64,000 nucleotides of DNA from Kryptolebias marmoratus (Eukaryota; Chordata; Actinopteri; Cyprinodontiformes; Rivulidae). The stretch's first letter is position 1; each line of letters starts with the position of its first letter. The position numbers and the translations under genes were made by a program. Location of the stretch: NCBI RefSeq assembly GCF_001649575.2, contig NC_051451.1:17689606-17753605 (forward strand). Direction: 5' to 3'. Positions 13,126 to 24,149 of the stretch are shown here, piece after piece. Below the pieces are notes generated by a model, which did not search any database, was not told the DNA's origin, and saw only the letters and a program-made list of their open reading frames with translations.

Positions 13126-14898
13126 ACAACAATTTATATTCTTAGGTTTTCATTTACTACAGTTCCATTAATGAAAAATATTGCAACTATATCATAAATA
13201 GGGAAATAAAGTATTTCTATCAGTGCCCTTTCCCTTAACTAGCCTTTGCATTCCAAACACAAGAGGTCCCTCTTGAAAAAGAGATTGTAGATCTCAACAA
13301 GGTTTTTTATCTGGTTAAATACAAATTATGAATGTATTATTTTAGTTATCTGAGTAAAGCCAAAGTACCGTTGCTCAGTTATAGCAAAAATAAATCTCCT
13401 TCAATGTAAATTTTCTGGAGATTATTCACACTTTTCCTTTCAAAAAAGATTTCTTATTGACTTTGGAAGTCCTGTGATTTTAATAATCAGGCTTTAAAAT
13501 GGATCTTTTTGTTGTTTTTTTCAGTTATTCTATTAAACCAAAGTCTGTATTTCAGTCGTCTTGATTCAAACTGAGATGACTGCAGCCGGGGTGTGAGCTT
13601 GAATTGCAGGGAGGTGTGAGGGTATGTGACTGAACAGGAGAGGAGTGTTACAAAACAAAATGAAAACGTTATATTAATGAAAGCTGCAGCACAATAATTA
13701 TTTCCTCTGGTGCATCTTGTTTACATTTGTCTTCTGAACCTAATTTAAGGAGGGAACTGAGATTTATTTGAAGTGACACAAACAGCTAAACTAATCAGCG
13801 TTTTTATTGTGAAGTGAATCTGACAAGCATGCGAGAAACTGTTGAAACAAACAGTTGACTAAGATAAATATGGGAACACAGACACATAATCATGAATTAA
13901 AATAACCCTGGCACATTTTTTTTGTTTGTTTTCTTTTGTTAAACCCCTTCTGGCTGTTTTAACATTTCAGTGTTAAAATGACTGTGGTTGCTTTATTGTG
14001 GATCTTAACTTACAGGGCAAGTGTCTAGCTTTTTTGATCTATCTGTGGGAGCTGAATACAAGCCCAAAAAAGTTAATTTACAGGTGCTTCAGCTCACCTG
14101 TTAACACCAACTTCATGGACGAATCTGGATTTTTACGTCACATTTCATCAGAACTGTAATTACTTTGCTTTGGGAGTGGCTGCTTTGTCACAGAGGTAGC
14201 TATTTTTTTTTTCAAAATTAGAGTAATTAGGGTAGTTTCTGTTGTGTCTTTCTGTCTGGGAACGTCTGCTGTCTGCTTGTTTCTTGTTCTGCCTTCGTCT
14301 GATCCACTCATGCAGCTTCAGAATGCTGAGACTGTATTGACTGGAATCGGCCTGCGGACATTGCAGTGTCAGCACCGGCAGGAAAAGTGCAAAAGTGCAA
14401 GACTCTTAGCACATCTTCCATTTGCTCAGTGGACGCCAAATACAGGCCAGGACTGAGAGGAATACACCTCTTTGTCAAACAACCCATCAAAAGATGAATA
14501 CAAATATCTGCGGTTTGTTTTGCTGCCTGTTAACATATGCAGAGACATGAAGAAAGCCTCTGCCACAGCACTCAGTACAACTGTCTGAAGGTAAAATTAA
14601 AATGCAGAAATCAATATTGAGCCTTTTGTCATATTCATGTTGCATACTGCATTCATTTTCAGGCTGCTGCAATGGAAGTGCTTGGCATAAATAAAAAACA
14701 ATATTGTGAAAGTGCAATAAAAAATAGAATTGATTTTTAGGAACACTCCATCGTCATAAACAGAATGTATCCCGGCAAGTTTAGGATTTTATGTTTATTT
14801 GTTTCATATTGATATGTTGGTATGAATGCCACCGATTTTGGAGAATAAATGAAGTCACTATTTGGAGCCAAATCAGTGGGACAGTTTTATATGGGACA

Positions 14899-14937
<39 letters not shown>

Positions 14938-17900
14938 AAAAAAACTAGCATAAATATTTTTGTACAGCAATGCAAACCTAGTCACTGTCTGTCTTGATTC
15001 TGTGATTCTAACTCTCTGTGAACAGTTTGATTCAGTGAAATGGGATCTAACGTCCATCGTTTGCTTCGGCAGTCAGACTTCATAAATTATTTGCAAGTTC
15101 AAAGCACGTCTAACAATGTTTTTTAGGTATTTGTGGAAATGACTGACGCTGCTATTCTCTTTCAGAAGGGTATGAAGGGATGAATGGATTAAAGTAAAAG
15201 GTCAATCAAATTGACAGTCAACAACATTTTTGTCTTTTTGTCTCCAGTACAAATGTAAACAACTGTTCATAACTCCACTTATGGACATCGAACAGCTCTT
15301 GTTGTCAAAATTATTCCACATACACTTCCAGTGAAGTTGGTTTCTTTCAACAATAACCATGAAGTTATTTTTGTTGCTGGCTGGATTCACCCTGAAAGTA
15401 ATGTGGGGGATTGTTTGCTCTCATTTCTGTGCTAATATTGGTTGAGGAATCTAAATTACCCTTTAAATGGTAACATCATCAGTAAAAACTGAGTCCTTCA
15501 TCCCCACAGCTCTTTATCAGTCAGGGAACACCTGTCTGGACCTGACCTGATTACAGAGAAAGTAGGTCTGATTGTAACCCTCACTGTTGCTGGATTACCC
15601 TGAAAGGAGACGTCTCTCAGAACAGTTCTTATGGTTTGAAACCGGACAAACACACCCCTTTCTATTTTACTCGCTTGTATAAATAGATGCATAATAAATA
15701 TTAAAACAATTATGTTTTATTGTGCTATAAATGTTTGGAATTTTCTAATTTGCTGTCCAATTTGCTTTATACAAGTTCATTTGAATGACTGACAAAAGAA
15801 ACATTTATTTTACAGTCAAGTCCTTTGACCACTCATCATTTTCAAAATCACATTAAAGAGCAAAAGGGAGGTCTTTGTTGATTATACGGTGAATCATTTC
15901 TGTTTCTGAGTTGGTGTCCATTTCAGTGAGAATGTTGCCCTTGGTTTGGTTCAGAGCCGAATTTCCCACATCAGGACTTAAAATGTCAGTTGTCTGTTTC
16001 ACATCAGGACATCAGATGCTAACATGTCAAGTTGCTGTCGTTAGCAGAGATTTTGGCACCATAGCTGATTTTAATAAAGGTTAATAATATTCCTGACTTC
16101 ATTAGAAAAAATAACCTCTTTAACACAAGTCGTTTATTTAAATATGAGCTTTATGTTGCATTCAATCTTATTTGATGAATCAAAGTCACTACTGAATTGA
16201 GTTTAAGCTTGATTTATGAGGATCCTGGGAGCAGCATTCTTTTATGTGACGATAGTTTTAACAGTGAAGGGATGTTTGATTTGCACTGGTGCCCCTCCCA
16301 TTGGGAGGCAGAGATGAGAACCCCCCCTGTAGAGCTGTCTGTCAGGCCCCTGTCTGGCTTCGGCATAAAGCACTTTGATTAGAAATGTTCGATCGCAGTC
16401 ATGATAGATGTGAGAAAACACATTGCGGAGGCTTACGGAGTGGCTCCAGCCTCAGTCTGATTAGCTGACAGGCCTGAGTTACAGCTGTCAGCGAGGTTAC
16501 CGAAGCCCAGCCAGTGACTGAGGCCGTTTTGAGATGCAGCTTCGGAGATTAATGTGGAGTGGAATAATCTACCTTTTCTCCAAGAAGATAAATGCTGTCT
16601 TTGATGGTGGTACAGCATGGTTAGAAATTCTGTTGTGTTAGTTAATCCAAGGTTTGAAAACAAATTAAAATTTATTTGACACTTATTATCTGTTTAAAAT
16701 GAAACTATGTGCAGGTATTTATCATTCTAGGCTGCTCGTATTTGTTGTAAAAAATCCTAAATGACTAAAAAAGCATTGTAGACAGGCTATTGTCAAAAAT
16801 TCAAAAGAACACTTATTTAATTTCAAAGGTTTTAGTTTCAGCACTTCATGTGCTGTTTCATAGTATTATCATTAAAAGCTAGATATAGTTATTTACAAAC
16901 TTTTACATCCTGTTTTAAATCAGAAAGGTTTTACTCTTTACTTTGTTTGATTCCTGTTTTCTGCACTTAATGAAAAAATAAGCATGTAAAAAGTAAATAA
17001 AGAGCTTTTGAAATATGTATGTACTGTAAAAATGGTTTTTGCTTTTAATGTGATTTTAATTTTGCAGTTAATATTTTAAGCATTAAGTAATTTCTCTTTG
17101 TGATTAATCAAGTTATTCTAATTCTGATTTTACATTGCAGCCCTTAATTGCCAATATCTCTAAATTTTAAACTCTCCACGGGAAGACTAACTCGTCCAGT
17201 ATGGATAAAATTCTTTATTTTCTCTCTCAATTTTTCAAACATGCCTATTTTATTCACGTAAGGTGTTGCTTTATTAGGCTTGTAACTGTTTCTTGGCTTC
17301 CCTTCTGCAAAATTACCAGAAAGGTTAGAAACAAACAAACAGACAAACAAAATGCCGTGCTAAAATTTAACAACTAATCTAGGTCCAAATAAGACAACCT
17401 TAAATTTCAGTGCTGAGTGTTGAGTCCAACCATTTTTGTGATCATTAGTGATGCTACGATCAAATGTAACTGCAGCCTGAAGATCACCTCATCCCATTTA
17501 GTGAGATTGTCTGGTCTTTGCCTCAAGGACGGGACACAAATAATGATAGATAATGGAAACTGTCCACGTGTTTAATGGTTGTCTTTAGCACAAGATTTAG
17601 TTCCAGCTATAGTCACAGAGGTTCTCAGCCTATATAAACTTCTTCGAATGATTAAACAAGCTACATTTTTTTCAAACATCTGTAAACAAATTTTCATTTC
17701 ATTTTACATTTTAAATCAGCTTATCTTCTGGGATTTGTGTGGGTCATTGAAATCTGGTCTCTCTATACATACCTAAGAAGTCTCATGTAAATGAATAAGA
17801 TGAATCCCTGGTTATCACTGTTTCTACATTATTAAAATATACTAAATATATTTATGAGTCCTCCTTCCCCCAGATATTACCAGCATTTTTTATTGAGCTT

Positions 17901-18984
17901 TCTACTTTCAAAACTATACAGTAAAAATGTATACAATATACATTTTTTTTAATAATTTGTTTAAGGTTTTGATCACTGATCAGTTATTTTCTAAGTAATT
18001 TATTCAATTAGAGCAAACACTTTTTTTCAGTGTAATCATTTTATTCAGTTTCAGAAAGTATAAAAAAGGTGTCATAAATCTGTAGTTTTTAGATTTCTGC
18101 ATTAGACTTACAAAGGTGTTGTTGCATTTTAATGGCAACTATAAGAATAATCTAAAATACTGCAGCATTAGAAACTTATTTTTCCTTGAAATGAGGTGAT
18201 ATTTAATGGTGGTGGTAATATAATGCAGAGACAAACATAATTGGATGGCATTAAGTTTTATATGAACTTGTGGTGTTTCCCTGTGAAAGCTGTGTGGCTT
18301 ATAAATCCTAATAAACGCCTTGCTGATGGAGCTGCCTCCTGGCAGTCAATAATGAGCACTGCTGGCACAGACTTAGAACACACCCTGCAACCTACATAAA
18401 CGGATAAATGTTCACAGTGTAAGCAACAACCATCATAAGCGCTGGTGAAATCAAAAGTGCACATATCAGTTTCAGGAATCATTCAGAATGAAATGAAGAA
18501 GACTTTCCTGGCTCCAGATTAATGTGTGTAGACCCTCTTTACTCTCACTCCCAGGTCCTGATGTTGTACATAAGGGCTGATGGAATGAGAGGTGATGGTC
18601 TTCACGGCAGGACATCATATGTCTCTGGAGGTATAGTGCTTGGAATGTGTTGCATATTCTCATCGAAGCATCAAAGGTAGGAGACCTACTATACAATGAA
18701 AGTGAATCTCTGCTCTAAATTCTGTTCTGCTGTTATTGTCTTACATATACCAGCTCTTTACAACGCTAATAACAGCTGTTAAGAAAAGACTCAACTCTTT
18801 GCACTGGACCAGCTCAAGTAATTAGGGTTTGAATGAATCAGTGTGAGCTGCAGGTCCCTAAATGTAACTAATGAGAATTTGTTGTTTTGCATTTATGGTA
18901 AAGTGATGATCCATTACCCCGCCTCTCGTCCCATGGCAGCAACTTCAGCCTCTGTGAGTCTAAGCAGGACAAAGAAGGAAAAGA
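13126..18984. other. noncoding DNA, no gene recognised
   Basis: The sequence is mainly AT-rich with no recognisable exon. It holds a TA microsatellite at 14903-14932, preceded by an exact 15-base tandem duplication. A GC-richer unique island at about 16260-16510 contains CCTCCCATTGGGAGG, a short inverted repeat, and could be a conserved noncoding element. That cannot be tested from one sequence. Confidence 0.55.
14878..14932. repeat. 15-bp tandem duplication followed by (TA)n
   Basis: GGGACAGTTTTATAT occurs twice back to back (14878-14892 and 14893-14907) and runs directly into about 13 TA units. The layout is consistent with slippage, with the microsatellite growing from the TATAT end of the second copy. 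Confidence 0.9.
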
Positions 18985-19616
18985 AAATGTGTGTGTGTGT
19001 GTGTTTGTCTGTCTTGTTACCAAAATATCATATGAATTGTTGGATTGATTTTAATGAAACTCTAATAAAGCAGTCATTGAATAAACACCTACATCCAAAA
19101 GACATTTGAAATTAAACCAATTTAAGATGTCCACCACAACTAATCAAACTTAGCAAACACAAAAATAACTAAAATTCTGTCAGTTTTGCAGATTTTAAGC
19201 TAAAACTCGGTGTGGTAGTAGCTCTGAGTCAATCCCAGCACATAAACCAAATGTTAACAGGTTGCACGAGATCCATGTTTAAAAAATGTGGCATTACCTG
19301 TGGTTGTCAACTCTGTGTGTTAGCAAAATATCTCTTGAACCACTGATTTGATTTTAGTGATTTTTAACTTGCAGAAGTAATCAATAGATGTAGATATTTA
19401 ACAGATTAACTTTTGGAGTCAACTTGATTCAAGATGGATGCCACCTTAGCAAACACAAATATGACTATAACCCAGTCAGATGTAGAGATACTGAGTCAAA
19501 ATTTGGTGTGGTCGTAGCTGAGACTTCTCTGCAACTTATACTATAAGATCCTGCAAGATCTTAGTTTAAAACTTTGGCACATGTGAAAGCTGACATGCAT
19601 TCCTTTAAGGAATGAT
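18985..19616 (+). repeat. dispersed repeat family R1, copy C (two head-to-tail units)
   Basis: This copy has the same dimeric layout as copy A. A GT run leads into a first unit (TTACCAAAATATC near 19018), and a second unit starts at about 19318 with GTTAGCAAAATATCTC. Both units carry the GTGTGGTAGTAGCT or GTGTGGTCGTAGCT block. The copy ends at the near-palindrome CATTCCTTTAAGGAATG (19598-19614). The junction between units, containing CAACTCTGT followed by TGTTAGC, matches the junction in copy A, so the dimer appears to be the mobile form. Confidence 0.8.
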
Positions 19617-20539
19617 AGTCTCATTAGTATTGTCTTGTTCTTTTTTTTTCATGACTTTATATCTATGGGTGTGTTATTTTTTTGTCGAAATCATCACAAT
19701 TGCTTTTTATTACTCTTTTTGCGTTGGTTCTGTCAGTTTCCCATCTGCTTCCACAGCACACCCGGTTCCTGTTTGTCAGTTACACTTGTTCTGTTTCAAT
19801 TATTTACTCCTTCAGGGTCTATACTTTAACACTATACTTGAGCATTTGTCATTCATTTATGAAGCAGAGCTCAGACCGTGCAGCTTGAAGAAAAGTCTGT
19901 TTGTGATTCTGCTCTTGGTCCTTCCATGTTGGGGGGCAGAGGCTAGATTGACATTTCACAGCATGGCGGGGATGGCAGCTGAAGAGGTGGAGGGAGGGAG
20001 GGTGACAGGAGTTAACAGCAGTGAATAAAGAAGGTGTTGTTTAGGGACAGTTACAACAATCCCTTCTTCTCTGTGACTGCCTGCTCCTCATCTCTTTTTA
20101 TAGTTATTTTTTCCCCAGTTGTTTTGCCATCCTTTCCTCATCCCCTTATTTTGCCTGTTTCTCTAATATCTCATTCTGCCCTCACCCTCCCCGTCTTACT
20201 CATTAATTTTCTCCTCCCTTTTTCTCACTCTCTGCTCACCCCACCCTTCCCTCTCATGTCTCGTTCTGTTTCAACCAAAGCTTTTTGCTCCCATTTTCTC
20301 CTCTTCTCTGTGATTGGTTTGCTCTCCCTCTGCCTCATTAGCAAAGAGCTTCCTTCAGTGGAGCTCTGTTGAGGTTTGATGTTTATGTCAGTTCAGAGTC
20401 AGTCACAATAATATTTTTATACTGTATATTGAACAATGTTTGGATAAGTATGTCAGCTTGTGTCTTTATCCCACAAAAAGACTTTTCAACCTGGTCACCA
20501 AGTGAGCGTTGGGTGCAGCTCAGTTCCAGTTTTCAGTAA
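19617..20539. other. pyrimidine-rich noncoding DNA upstream of ank3 promoter A
   Basis: The + strand is rich in C and T, especially 20050-20350, which gives long serine/leucine-rich open frames of 112-138 codons. Their composition follows the C/T bias and no domain is visible. I see no exon. Confidence 0.5.
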
Positions 20540-21195
20540 GCTGATCCTGCTGGCAGAGGCAAGTGGGGAGACTTCCTTTTCTGGAAGGACCTGATGCATC
20601 GTGGTAGTGAGCCTCTCCCTCCCTATGCCTCTCTCTTTCTCGCTCTCTTTCTCACTCTCTTCCCCTGTCTCTCTGCTGGCTTGTCTGAGGGTAGACTCAT
20701 TTCAGATCACAGCGTCTGAGCAGGAAGCAAAATTCATCCTGTCGGCCAAGTGAAGAGACTACATGGATGATGCTTCGTTCTCCTCTCTTTCTAAACCTTT
20801 CTCTCCTTCACTAACACACCCTTTAAAAAAATACATTTTATTTAATCATTCTATTTTCCATTTTTGTGTTTCTTTTCTTTAATTTTTTTTGCTAGAGTGT
20901 CTTCAGTTTCCAGCATCAGGTAGGCAACACCACTTCCAGCCAGGAATACACTCTTTCAGTTCTATTTTTTCTTCTCTCTCTCTTCATTCTGTATTTATAT
21001 CAACATCCTCCTCCACCTCCTCATTCTCCTCCTCCGTTTCCATCTCTCTCCTCTACCTCCTGTCTCCACACCCTGCCTCTGAGGGTGCTGGAGAGAGTCG
21101 ACAATTGCGCACAGCCAAGGCAGCAAGTGGGAGTGGACCTCAGCAAGCGTGCTCGCAACGAGAGTGTGCGTTTGCAAATGTGGAGAGCGAGAAAA

Positions 21196-21236
21196 GAGGA
21201 GGAGGAGGAGGAGTAGGAGGAGGAGGAGGAAGGAGA
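21196..21236 (+). repeat. (GGA)n tract in the leader of ank3 exon A
   Basis: GGA/GAG triplets with one interruption (GTA) lie about 200 bases upstream of the exon A start codon. Similar GAG triplets occur in the leader of exon B (about 50315-50350). Confidence 0.85.
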
Positions 21237-21292
21237 AAGCATCAGCCCAGTCCTCCCAGTCTCTCCTCTTTTCTTGCACACTCCCAGTCTGC

Positions 21293-21406
21293 ATGGAAGT
21301 TCTTCCTTCACTGCTCCTAAATGGACATTTCTGTGGCAATGTTTTGTCAGTGAAGACAGCAGCTTCATCCCACAAGCTCCTACATGCTGGATTTAAGCAC
21401 AAGTGA
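21293..21406 (+). other. upstream ORF of 37 codons in the leader of ank3 exon A
   Basis: The ATG at 21293 opens a 37-codon frame ending at the TGA at 21404-21406. It is in the same frame as the ank3 start at 21440, so this TGA is the nearest in-frame stop upstream and rules out a longer N-terminus from this leader. A second small uORF (21321-21353, ten codons) lies inside it in another frame. Whether either is transcribed depends on the start site. Confidence 0.4.
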
Positions 21407-21437
21407 GGAGAGGAGAGGAACTGGGGAAGATCTCTGA
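21384..21437 (+). other. 17-codon upstream ORF ending two bases before the ank3 start
   Basis: The ATG at 21384 (MLDLSTSEERRGTGEDL) ends with the TGA at 21435-21437. Only two bases (AT) separate that stop from the ank3 ATG at 21440. So short a gap makes simple scanning reinitiation inefficient, so this uORF could dampen translation of the exon A isoform. It is out of frame with ank3. The layout is seen directly; the effect is inferred. Confidence 0.45.
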
Positions 21438-21439
21438 AT

Positions 21440-21508
21440 ATGAGTGAGGAGGCTAAGGAGAAGGCAGGCGGTGGGAAAGCAACCCATCGCAAGAAGAAAG
21501 GCAAAAAG
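21440..21508 (+). CDS. ank3: ankyrin-G alternative first coding exon A (MSEE... N-terminus), partial gene
   Basis: This exon encodes 23 residues, MSEEAKEK...THRKKKGKK, followed directly by a GTAAGA splice donor in phase 0. Vertebrate ankyrin-G (ANK3) has isoforms starting MSEEPKEK and ending in a basic HRKRKGKK before the shared exon 2; the same acidic-then-basic plan and lysine-ending phase-0 boundary are seen here. Ankyrin-G is the membrane adaptor that clusters sodium channels and L1-family adhesion molecules on spectrin at the axon initial segment and nodes, and stabilises lateral membranes in epithelia. The start is well fixed: an in-frame TGA lies 36 bases upstream, and the ATG has A at -3. 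Everything after this exon, including the ankyrin repeats, lies outside the window, so the first intron from here is at least 42 kb. Human residues are recalled rather than aligned. Confidence 0.88.
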
Positions 21509-24135
21509 GTAAGAGAAAAGAAGAGCTGTCTTTGTCTTCGGGAGCTTCTTTATTTGTCTGTGAAAGGTCTTTGGCATGTTTGAAAAAAGAAGTGAACCTC
21601 ATTGATCAGATAGTGAAAGTGAAAGAAGATGGGTTTGACTGTTATACTTTAAAGCGATTCCATGTTTGATCATTTATTTTGATGAAGAAAGGCTCCAGCT
21701 TGGTCCGATAATTGATCCCATAAATGACCCAGGTTCCAGGTTGCGCCCTGTAGGAGCCAATTTCTTCAAAGTACAGCCTGTACGTCTGATTGTTTTTGTC
21801 TGTGGTTTTGCCGCCCGTCTTCTGTGTGTGGCTCCTACACGAGTGTACGATATGTGTTCAGCCTTACCTGGAACGCAACCAAAGCCAACGAGAATGCCTC
21901 GCGTCAATCACCAGTTATTATTTTTCCAGTGTTGCAACTGGTCGGTCTGGTTGTTTAGCTGAGGGTGACGGACTGGGAGAGCGGTGGTATGAAAAGTGGA
22001 GAGCGAGGGGGATGTCCTCAGGGGTTAGGGTGGGGGCAGCAACATGCACGCACCGCACAGGCATCTGTTGTGCTGTCAGACTCTTTCACGGTTCTGTGCG
22101 TGTGTGTGTGTGTATGTCGTGCTGTTCTTCAAACTTGTTTTAATGGTTGTTAATTTAGGGTGTTCACAGCACAACATGTTTTGACTAATAACATGGAATG
22201 TAGGTTTGTGTGTCTGTACGTGTGGGAATTCCTTGAGTGATCTTTTGGATATGGTTATGCACCGTGATCTTTTTTTTATTTTATTTTTGTCATGTAGGGA
22301 TTATGCATTCATCTGGCAGCTACAAAATACAAACTTTAAGCAACATACCTACAAAAAATAATTTCCAAACCATATGAGCTGAACGCTAAAACGGGGTTCA
22401 AGGTGAACCCTGAGATTCTGGGACAGAAAAAGCAAAACAAAAGGGCACAAAGTCTGACAACAACAAACTATGTGGTTCACTTTAAACAATTTGTTGCTGC
22501 TCAAATATAGGCCATCCTTAAAAGTAAAGCTGTTAGTCTGGTTCTTCAGCCTACTGACTTTAGTAAATAATGTTTTCTCAGTGGAACGTCACACACTTAC
22601 ATAAATGTGAGCAACGTGGTTTTTGTTTACCTATGGAACAGAACTGGTAACTAATATTTTCTTGCAAATATCTGAAAATGTATTAAATGAAAAAATGATA
22701 TAACTCAAGATTTCCTTGGTATTATGTAATTACTTGTTCATTTACACACTTTCTGTTCTGCAATTAATAATAACAACAATATTAACAATAATAACATCAT
22801 TGCTTGAAATCACATCTTTACAATGATGAACCTATACAATAAAACTCATGGGAATCTACAACTCACTTTGATTCTGCTTATAGCTACCCTCAATCCTCAT
22901 CTTAAGGCTCTGCCAAGCTTTTTGCAACCCTACCACCAACCTTAAAATTTGCCCTAATCCTAATCCCAAACAAAGTCTAACATATAACCCCCCTCTTTCC
23001 TTACTAATAAATGTAGAACACAACAAACACGAACAGCTATGATAAGTATACACATACACATGAATAGTTGTATTCTAAAACCTGTGGAGTATTTAGCCAC
23101 CAAACACAACCTACAAAGAAATGCCAAAAGTACAACCAGTGTCTCATCAGCTTTCCACACACCATATACTCCGCATATCCAGAATTTAATCTTTCGAGTG
23201 AGTGTGCACTCATTTATTCTCCTCTCCAAACCCAGTAATAACTATCAAGCAGAAGGACGAGGGAAACCCAAAAACCTTTACCAAATATGCTTTTGCCAAC
23301 AACAACACTGACACCACCTGCCCAGTGGCTTTAATTTGAAAAGCCAAAAGAAATAACTGGACTGGAAGTCACCAAATTTGCCAAATTTCTCCAAATCTGG
23401 GTGCTGAAACATTATCTTTTCTTTGTGTTTCTCAAATTTGGGTCACCATACTTGGTTACAGTCAAAATTTAAGCTACAAGTGAAACTGGAACAATCTGCA
23501 AACAAACAAACAAACAAAAAAATCAAAGCTGAGTTAACTGATACTAGAGCTCAGTTAAAGGGCTCATGACTTAACCTTAAGATGAATGGCACCAGAACAT
23601 TGGCCTTTGTGTACTTTGTTACAGTTCAAGAAAATTGGGCGTTATAAGAAGATCAGATTTTTAAATCCATAAGACATTAGACCATTTAAGTCTAACAAAT
23701 TTATTGTTTGTTAGGGTCTTGTTCATTACGCAAAGACAATAAAATGTGAATTATGGAATAAACAAAATGCTAAATATCAGTATGGAAGACTAGTATCGTG
23801 AAGCTTCTTCAGCTCCAGTTCCTTTTCTTGCTGGATTAAGATAAAGAAGGTTAAATTCAGCAATGGGATTAAGACAGAGACCCAAAGTTCTCACTGTTTT
23901 TCCCCCAACAAGCATCAACTTATTATCTCCCTCGCACAAGCTGCTGACTGCAGCCATGAAAGTGAGGACTATGCAAAAAATAAAAAATAAAAAAAATAAT
24001 GCATATTAATGACTTTCACATATGTATGATGTTTGTTGTGGGAGCACATGAGCAAATCTGCTTCCATGTGTATCGGTGTTTTGCTCTACGTGCGCATGTG
24101 CTCGTCAGATAACCATGCCAGATGTGTTAATGACT

Positions 24136-24149
24136 GTAGCCATGGCAAC
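24136..24149. promoter_or_regulatory. RFX-type X-box in ank3 intron
   Basis: GTAGCCATGGCAAC differs from the palindromic X-box GTTGCCATGGCAAC at one base. It lies 2.6 kb downstream of exon A. The right half-site (GGCAAC) is perfect. Confidence 0.5.

Larger units (their letters stand above)
20540..21439 (+). promoter_or_regulatory. ank3 upstream promoter and 5' leader (promoter A)
   Basis: This is the sequence leading to the first ank3 start codon. Composition changes here: C/T-rich runs (20615-20690, 20960-21065), then a GC-richer stretch with scattered CpGs (21095-21190), then a GGA-triplet repeat (21196-21236). I see no convincing TATA box near the start codon, which would fit a TATA-less neuronal promoter with dispersed starts. 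The leader holds several upstream ATGs (21293, 21321 and 21384). An AG/GT-bracketed 24-base segment at 20896-20919 resembles a microexon. The transcription start cannot be placed from sequence alone. Confidence 0.5.

Noticed and set aside
20995..21504. 169-codon open frame antisense to ank3 exon A
   Set aside because: It reads through GGA triplets and purine-rich leader as serine and leucine runs. This is a composition artefact.
21440..21508. Neuregulin-type start as an alternative identity for exon A
   Set aside because: Neuregulin-1 also begins MSE followed by lysine-rich sequence, but the EEAKEK...HRKKKGKK pattern and phase-0 lysine end fit ankyrin-G, and exon B of the same gene lies downstream on the same strand.
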